A stretch of 64,000 nucleotides of DNA, from assembly GCF_040147005.1 (NCBI RefSeq), contig NZ_JAMSHO010000001.1, forward strand, positions 1-64,000, in the 5' to 3' direction. The notes beneath the pieces were generated by a model. That model was not told where the DNA came from. It saw nothing but the letters and a program-made list of their open reading frames with translations, and searched no databases. Below are positions 59,874 to 64,000 of the stretch, one piece after another. The position numbers and the translations under genes are program-made. This DNA comes from Halomonas sp. H10-9-1 (lineage in GTDB: Bacteria; Pseudomonadota; Gammaproteobacteria; Pseudomonadales; Halomonadaceae). Each line of letters opens with the position of its first letter. Positions within the stretch are counted from its first letter, which is position 1.

Positions 59874-60068
59874 AGCACTCTACGGATTTGCGGCTTTGCT
59901 GGTGCTGGTGTTCCTGCGGGTCCCCCTGGCCTTCGCGATGGGGATCGTCGGTTTCGCCGGCTTCTACTACCTGACCGGTAACGTGAGCGCTGCCGAGTCG
60001 ATGGCGGCGCGGCGGGTGGTGGATACCGCCATGGACTACGGCCTGTCGGTGATCCCGCTGTTTATCCT
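59362..60068 (+). repeat. Direct repeat copy 1 (dctQ-dctM segment)
   Basis: From TTGGCCGTGTACTGCAG in dctQ through the first 203 bases of dctM, this segment matches 63294-64000 without any difference that I can see, at a constant offset of 3932 bp. The second copy runs off the window, so the repeat is at least 707 bp. Confidence 0.95.
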
Positions 60069-61161
60069 GATGGGCAACTTCGTTTCCCATGCCGGGTTGT
60101 CGGATGCCCTGTTCCGGGCCTCCAATGGCTTTCTGGGACACCGCAAGGGCGGCCAGGCGATGGCTACCATCGTGGCCTGCGGTGGCTTCAGTGCCATCTG
60201 CGGTTCCAGTCTTGCCACTTGCGCAACCATGGGACGCGTCGCCATGCCGCAGATGCGCAAGTATGGCTACAAGGACTCGCTGGCCTCGGCCTCCATCGCC
60301 GCCGGCGGCACTCTGGGCATCCTGATTCCGCCCAGCGTGATGCTGGTGATCTACGGCATCCTCACCGAGACCAGTATCCGCGAGCTGTTTGCCGCAGGCT
60401 TCATTCCCGGCATCCTCGGGATCTTCCTCTACCTGGGGGCGGTCAAGTGGGTGCTGTGGCGCGACCCCGACGCGGGCCCGGCGGCGGAGCGGGTGCCCTG
60501 GCCGGAGCGCATCGCCGCGCTGAAGAGCGTGGGCAGTACCCTGGCGCTGTTCGTGCTGGTAATCGGCGGCATCTATCTGGGCGTGTTCACGCCCACCGAG
60601 GCGGCGGGTATCGGTGCGATGGGGGCCTTCCTGATCGCCCTGATGCGCCGTTCCCTGTCACCGCGAGTGTTGATGAACGTGCTGATGGACACGGTGCGTA
60701 CCACGGCGATGCTGTTTGCGGTGGTGCTGACGGCGCTGATCTTCGCCAACTTCATCAACCGGGCGGGGCTGCCCAATGATCTGCTCAACCTGGTCACCGG
60801 CATGAACGTGGCGCCCTTCGTGGTGATCCTGACGATCATCGCCATCTATGTGGTGCTGGGCTGCGTGTTCGAGAGCATGTCGATGCTGCTGTTGACGGTA
60901 CCGGTGTTCTTCCCGGTGGTGGCGGGGCTCGGCTATGACCTGGTGTGGTTCGGCATCCTGGTAGTGATCGTGATCGAGATCAGCCTGATCACGCCTCCGG
61001 TGGGGATGAACGTCTTCGTGCTTCGTGCGGTACTGCCGGATGTGGCGACGGGGACGATCTTCCGCGGGGTGACGCCGTTCTGGGTGGCGGGCACGATCCG
61101 CGCCCTGCTGGTGCTGTTGCTCCCCGGTATCGTACTCTTCCTTCCTGACCTGCTTTACTAG
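59866..61161 (+). CDS. dctM: TRAP transporter large permease DctM, copy 1
   Basis: Large membrane subunit of 431 residues with about 12 helices. Family blocks: VIPLFILMGNFVSHAGLSDA near 63, GGFSAICGSSLATCATMGRV near 106, GILIPPSVMLVIYGILTETS near 150, and ISLITPPVGMNVFVLRAVLP near 375. It forms the sodium-dependent transport channel with DctQ. The gene overlaps dctQ by 8 bp and precedes marR by 9 bp, so dctPQM-marR appear to be one operon. Confidence 0.94.
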   Translation: MTEALYGFAALLVLVFLRVPLAFAMGIVGFAGFYYLTGNVSAAESMAARRVVDTAMDYGLSVIPLFILMGNFVSHAGLSDALFRASNGFLGHRKGGQAMATIVACGGFSAICGSSLATCATMGRVAMPQMRKYGYKDSLASASIAAGGTLGILIPPSVMLVIYGILTETSIRELFAAGFIPGILGIFLYLGAVKWVLWRDPDAGPAAERVPWPERIAALKSVGSTLALFVLVIGGIYLGVFTPTEAAGIGAMGAFLIALMRRSLSPRVLMNVLMDTVRTTAMLFAVVLTALIFANFINRAGLPNDLLNLVTGMNVAPFVVILTIIAIYVVLGCVFESMSMLLLTVPVFFPVVAGLGYDLVWFGILVVIVIEISLITPPVGMNVFVLRAVLPDVATGTIFRGVTPFWVAGTIRALLVLLLPGIVLFLPDLLY

Positions 61162-61170
61162 GCCATTACT

Positions 61171-61683
61171 ATGGATATAGAGGAAAGTGCGCCACACACA
61201 GGAGTGACCGAGAAGGCCAGCAGCCAGGCTGCTGGCCATTCCAAGCCAGAGATAGATCTCAATCAGTTTCTCCCCTACAGGTTGAACAAGTTGGCGGACC
61301 GCATCAGCGATGAGCTGGAGCGTATGTACTCCCAGCGTTATGGCCTCAACGTCGCCCAGTGGCGAGTGCTGTCATGGCTGAGCCACTGCGATGACCTGAC
61401 CGCCAAGAAAATTTGTGCGTACACCAACATGGATAAAGCACGGGTATCACGCGCGATACAGGCCCTGGAGGACAGAGGCCTGATCAAGCGCAGTCCCTCA
61501 CCTCGCGACCAGCGTGTCCATGATCTGCATCTGACACAGGAAGGAGGGCGATTGCTGGAGGGGCTTATTCCCGATGCTCACTCCTGGGAGTCTGAACTGG
61601 TCTCCACGCTGAGTGCCAGCGAGTACCGTGACCTGCTGAATGCCATGAGCAAGCTGGAGCGACAGCTTGAGCGTATCGGTTAG
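61171..61683 (+). CDS. MarR family transcriptional regulator
   Basis: A 170-residue winged-helix regulator with FLPYRLNKLADRISDELERM near 33, the recognition region ICAYTNMDKARVSRAIQALE near 77 and the wing RGLIKRSPSPRDQRVHDLHL near 98. MarR proteins with this type of N-terminus often sense aromatic acids or their CoA thioesters. Being the last gene of the dctPQM operon and adjacent to the homogentisate operon, it probably controls both through the inverted repeats in 57959-58248 and upstream of dctP copy 2. A terminator follows. Confidence 0.88.
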   Translation: MDIEESAPHTGVTEKASSQAAGHSKPEIDLNQFLPYRLNKLADRISDELERMYSQRYGLNVAQWRVLSWLSHCDDLTAKKICAYTNMDKARVSRAIQALEDRGLIKRSPSPRDQRVHDLHLTQEGGRLLEGLIPDAHSWESELVSTLSASEYRDLLNAMSKLERQLERIG

Positions 61684-61722
61684 GGCGCGAAGCCAGGACA
61701 TTGCTACCTGATTCCCTCTTGT

Positions 61723-61755
61723 CGGCAACCTGGCGCTGGTCATGTTGCCGTTTTT
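61723..61755 (+). terminator. Rho-independent terminator after marR
   Basis: CGGCAAC and GTTGCCG form a 7-bp stem around a 14-base loop, followed by TTTTTGTT. Confidence 0.8.
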
Positions 61756-61839
61756 GTTGCAAGCCATTACCGCATCGCGAGCCTCTTCTTTCTGGCAGGA
61801 GGTCTGCAATGTCATGATTGCGAAGATTTTTTTTGGCGC

Positions 61840-61856
61840 AATACTTAAGTTGTATT
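61840..61856. promoter_or_regulatory. Candidate operator upstream of dctP copy 2
   Basis: AATACTTAAGTTGTATT contains the palindromic octamer ACTTAAGT also found in the 18-mer at 58116-58133; the outer AATAC and GTATT arms pair about a slightly shifted centre. It is about 210 bp before the dctP start. Confidence 0.45.
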
Positions 61857-62065
61857 ATCTATTGGTCGTGTGAGGATTGCGGGGTGGAAGATTACGAGGC
61901 ATTGTATCCCACGAAGTGTTTCCTGTTTTGGATCTGAGCTGAAGAAATTGTATCGCATTAGGCCTGTATCAGGTCTCGTCGGCCCATTCGCCAGGTTCAC
62001 AGGATGAAAGCCACCTTCTAACCGAGCGCGTGCCGCTCGCCCCGTGAAGTCGGAGGATACTTACA

Positions 62066-63124
62066 ATGAACAAGACTACAGGCCTGATCCTAGGCACCCT
62101 GACCGCCGCTGTGATGAGCTCTACTGCCCTTGCCGAGACCACGCTGACTATCAGTACCTGGGCCGGCCCCAATCATGGGATCAACACCATGGTGTGGCCA
62201 ACATGGGGAGCATGGATCGAAGAAGCCACGGAGGGCCGCGTCAAGGTCAACGTGGTGCATGATATGGGGCCGCCCGACTCCCAGATGGAGATCATCGCCG
62301 ACGGCATCGCCGATGCCACCTGGATTTTTCATGGCTATAACGCGGGCCGCTTCGAGCTGACCAAGCTGCCTGAATTCCCCACTTTCGAGGATTTCTCCTC
62401 TGAAAATGCTTCAGCCGCATACTGGCAAACCCATCAGGAATATCTGGCCGAGGCCGCTGAGCATCGTGGCGTCGATGTGGTAGCCGCCGGTGTCCACGGT
62501 CCTGGCTGGATCTTCAGCAGCGAGCAGTATGAGACCCTTGATGACATGCAGGGCAAGCGTATCCGTGTCGGTGGGGGGGTGATGGGCGACCTTTCCGAGG
62601 CTCTCGGCCTGACCGGCGTTGCCCTGCCGCCTACCGGCGTCTACGAGGCAGGCTCCCAGGGTGTCATCGATGGTGCCATGCTGGTTCCCGAGGGCCTGCG
62701 TAGCTTCCGCGTAGCCGAGATTTTCCCGCATACCCTCAAGGTGGACGGCGGCTTCTACCGCGGCAGCTTCACCATTGCCATGAATCCGATGTTCTGGGAC
62801 AGGATCTCTCCCGAGGATCGTGAGGCCATCGAATCAGTTTCCGGCGAGCGTCTGTCAAGGCTGTTCGGATACATGATGGACACCATGGACGTGCGCGGCG
62901 TGGAGTTCGCCGAGGAGCAGGGCCACACCTTCACCGAACTGGGAGCTGAGGATCTCGAGAAGCTGCGCGGCATCAGCGATGAGATGATTACCGAGTGGGC
63001 CGACAAGGTCTCCGACAGCCGCGGGGTTGATGCGATGGCGGCCATCGAGTTCTTCCGTGAGCAGCTCGCCGTTGCCGCCGAGGAAGACTCCGTGGCTCCC
63101 CTGGTACCGGACGAGCTTAAGTAA
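62066..63124 (+). CDS. dctP: TRAP transporter substrate-binding protein DctP, copy 2
   Basis: A 352-residue periplasmic binding protein with a signal peptide (MNKTTGLILGTLTAAVMSST, cleavage near ALA). By eye most residues match copy 1, including GKRIRVGGGVMGDLSEALGL near 165 and GGFYRGSFTIAMNPMFWDRI near 229, but differences are spread along the whole length, and the C-terminus differs. It may bind a related ligand. ATG 62066 has GGAGGA at eight bases. Unlike copy 1, a strong hairpin separates it from dctQ. Confidence 0.92.
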   Translation: MNKTTGLILGTLTAAVMSSTALAETTLTISTWAGPNHGINTMVWPTWGAWIEEATEGRVKVNVVHDMGPPDSQMEIIADGIADATWIFHGYNAGRFELTKLPEFPTFEDFSSENASAAYWQTHQEYLAEAAEHRGVDVVAAGVHGPGWIFSSEQYETLDDMQGKRIRVGGGVMGDLSEALGLTGVALPPTGVYEAGSQGVIDGAMLVPEGLRSFRVAEIFPHTLKVDGGFYRGSFTIAMNPMFWDRISPEDREAIESVSGERLSRLFGYMMDTMDVRGVEFAEEQGHTFTELGAEDLEKLRGISDEMITEWADKVSDSRGVDAMAAIEFFREQLAVAAEEDSVAPLVPDELK

Positions 63125-63170
63125 GCGCTTCATTCATACGCCAGGTACTCATACTGATATTGAACCCGAG

Positions 63171-63223
63171 TCCGCGCCACACCGGCACCTGTCACGTTTC
63201 CGGTATGGCGCGGATTTGCGTTC
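63171..63223 (+). terminator. Intra-operon terminator-like hairpin between dctP and dctQ, copy 2
   Basis: TCCGCGCCA and ACCGG on the left pair with CCGGT and TGGCGCGGA on the right, with one C opposite one A between the two helices and a 14-base loop, followed by TTTGCGTTCT. It could give much more binding-protein mRNA than permease mRNA. Copy 1 has only a 26-bp gap and no such structure. Confidence 0.65.
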
Positions 63224-63262
63224 TATCGAGGTGTACGCTCCCTCGCCAACAGGAGTTCTACT

Positions 63263-63805
63263 ATGCAGACCCTGACGATGCGCCCGGCTCGTATTGGCCG
63301 TGTACTGCAGTTGATGCTGGAGGGGGTGGCGGGCGCCACGCTCTTCGGCATGATGCTGCTGACCACGGTGGATGTGGGCGGCCGCTACTTCTTCAACTCG
63401 CCGATCCTTGGTGCTGTCGAGCTGACGCAGCTGATGCTGGCGGCGCTGGTGTTCCTGTCGCTGCCGGTAGTGTGCTGGCGGCAGGAGCATGTCAGCGTGG
63501 ACCTGCTGGATGCCATCTTTCCCTCTCGGTTCATCTGGGTGCGGGAAGTGCTGGTGAACCTGGTAGTGACGGCAGCGCTCTGGGTGATGTCCCTGCGCGT
63601 GTGGGCCCTGGCCGAACGGGCCTTTTCGTGGGGTGATGTCACCGAGTTTCTGCGCATTCCCTACGGCTACCTGATCGGGCTGATCTCGATCATGCTGGCC
63701 CTGTCGGCGCTGCTGACCCTGGCGCGGGCGGTGCTGTATCTGCTGGAAGGGTTCAAGGTGGTCAAGCGAGGCGGCCCGCTGAGCCCAGGAGGGAACCATG
63801 ACTGA
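63263..63805 (+). CDS. dctQ: TRAP transporter small permease DctQ, copy 2
   Basis: A 180-residue membrane subunit whose N-terminus MQTLTMRPARIGR differs from copy 1, but whose remaining sequence from VLQLMLEG onward is identical. AGGAG lies eight bases before ATG 63263. The junction of the exact duplication is at 63294, about ten codons into the gene. It overlaps dctM copy 2 by 8 bp. Confidence 0.92.
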   Translation: MQTLTMRPARIGRVLQLMLEGVAGATLFGMMLLTTVDVGGRYFFNSPILGAVELTQLMLAALVFLSLPVVCWRQEHVSVDLLDAIFPSRFIWVREVLVNLVVTAALWVMSLRVWALAERAFSWGDVTEFLRIPYGYLIGLISIMLALSALLTLARAVLYLLEGFKVVKRGGPLSPGGNHD

Positions 63806-64000
63806 AGCACTCTACGGATTTGCGGCTTTGCTGGTGCTGGTGTTCCTGCGGGTCCCCCTGGCCTTCGCGATGGGGATCGTCGGTTTCGCCGGCTTCTACT
63901 ACCTGACCGGTAACGTGAGCGCTGCCGAGTCGATGGCGGCGCGGCGGGTGGTGGATACCGCCATGGACTACGGCCTGTCGGTGATCCCGCTGTTTATCCT
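63294..64000 (+). repeat. Direct repeat copy 2 (dctQ-dctM segment)
   Basis: Same sequence as 59362-60068 with no visible difference; it continues beyond the window edge, so its right boundary is unknown. Confidence 0.95.
63798..64000 (+). CDS. dctM: TRAP transporter large permease DctM, copy 2 (5' part)
   Basis: Only the first 67 codons are in the window. They are identical to the start of dctM copy 1 (MTEALYGFAALLVLVFLRVP and onward). Whether the whole gene is identical, and whether a second regulator follows, cannot be seen here. Confidence 0.9.
   Translation, partial: MTEALYGFAALLVLVFLRVPLAFAMGIVGFAGFYYLTGNVSAAESMAARRVVDTAMDYGLSVIPLFI

Larger units (their letters stand above)
61684..62065. 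promoter_or_regulatory. Intergenic region upstream of dctP copy 2
   Basis: This 382-bp non-coding spacer contains the marR terminator (61723-61755), then an AT-rich segment with the ACTTAAGT core at 61843-61850 inside AATACTTAAGTTGTATT. It ends with GGAGGA eight bases before dctP. No gene is apparent. Confidence 0.6.

Noticed and set aside
63111..63125. CTTAAG at the end of dctP copy 2 as another MarR operator
   Set aside because: It coincides with the stop codon region, and the surrounding bases do not match the ACTTAAGT element.

Overview
The window looks like the origin-proximal part of a GC-rich gammaproteobacterial chromosome, most likely a Halomonas-type member of the Halomonadaceae. 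I infer this from protein resemblance and gene order (dnaA-dnaN-recF-gyrB, then gmhB-glyS-glyQ as in Pseudomonas-like genomes; zapA/6S RNA/fau next to ygfB-pepP-ubiH-ubiI; a large TRAP-linked aromatic catabolic locus). No taxonomic marker was searched. Base 1 is the GTG start of dnaA, so the origin itself probably lies just upstream and outside the window.

1-7.3 kb: replication genes (dnaA, dnaN, recF, gyrB), then gmhB. Six copies of a parS-like 16-mer (TGTTTCACGTGAAACA and close variants) lie between 3144 and 7275, two of them inside recF, and a 17-copy heptamer tandem repeat sits among the last three. 7.3-10.4 kb: glyS/glyQ.

10.5-27.3 kb: lipopolysaccharide inner-core locus: hldD, waaF, an OpgB-like gene interrupted by an ISL3-family insertion sequence with an 8-bp target duplication, a WaaE-like GT2, GT9 and GT4 transferases, an AT-rich stretch with an O-antigen ligase, a second GT4 and a GT32, then kdkA head to head with an OpsX-like heptosyltransferase, hldE and waaA; rpiA follows. 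27.5-45.3 kb: housekeeping genes (ilvA, a 31-residue membrane peptide, fau, 6S RNA, zapA, ygfB, pepP, ubiH, ubiI, a C-terminal processing protease, envC, gpmI, yibN, secB, rsmE, a CvfB-like gene, gshB, tonB, algH, ruvX), followed by a membrane protein of unknown function and pyrB.

47-64 kb: an aromatic-acid (homogentisate) catabolic region. A minus-strand operon carries an MBL-fold protein with an altered metal site, a flavin monooxygenase, a DUF2783-like small protein, hmgA, fahA, maiA and a Bcr/CflA-type transporter. A second monooxygenase plus small-protein pair lies next to a LuxR-type regulator. Divergent from the operon are two TRAP transporters, the first followed by a MarR regulator. 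The membrane subunits of the two TRAP systems are an apparently exact direct duplication of at least 707 bp while their binding proteins have diverged. The likely logic is TRAP uptake of a hydroxyaromatic acid, ring hydroxylation to homogentisate by the monooxygenase pairs, then HmgA, MaiA and FahA to fumarate and acetoacetate.
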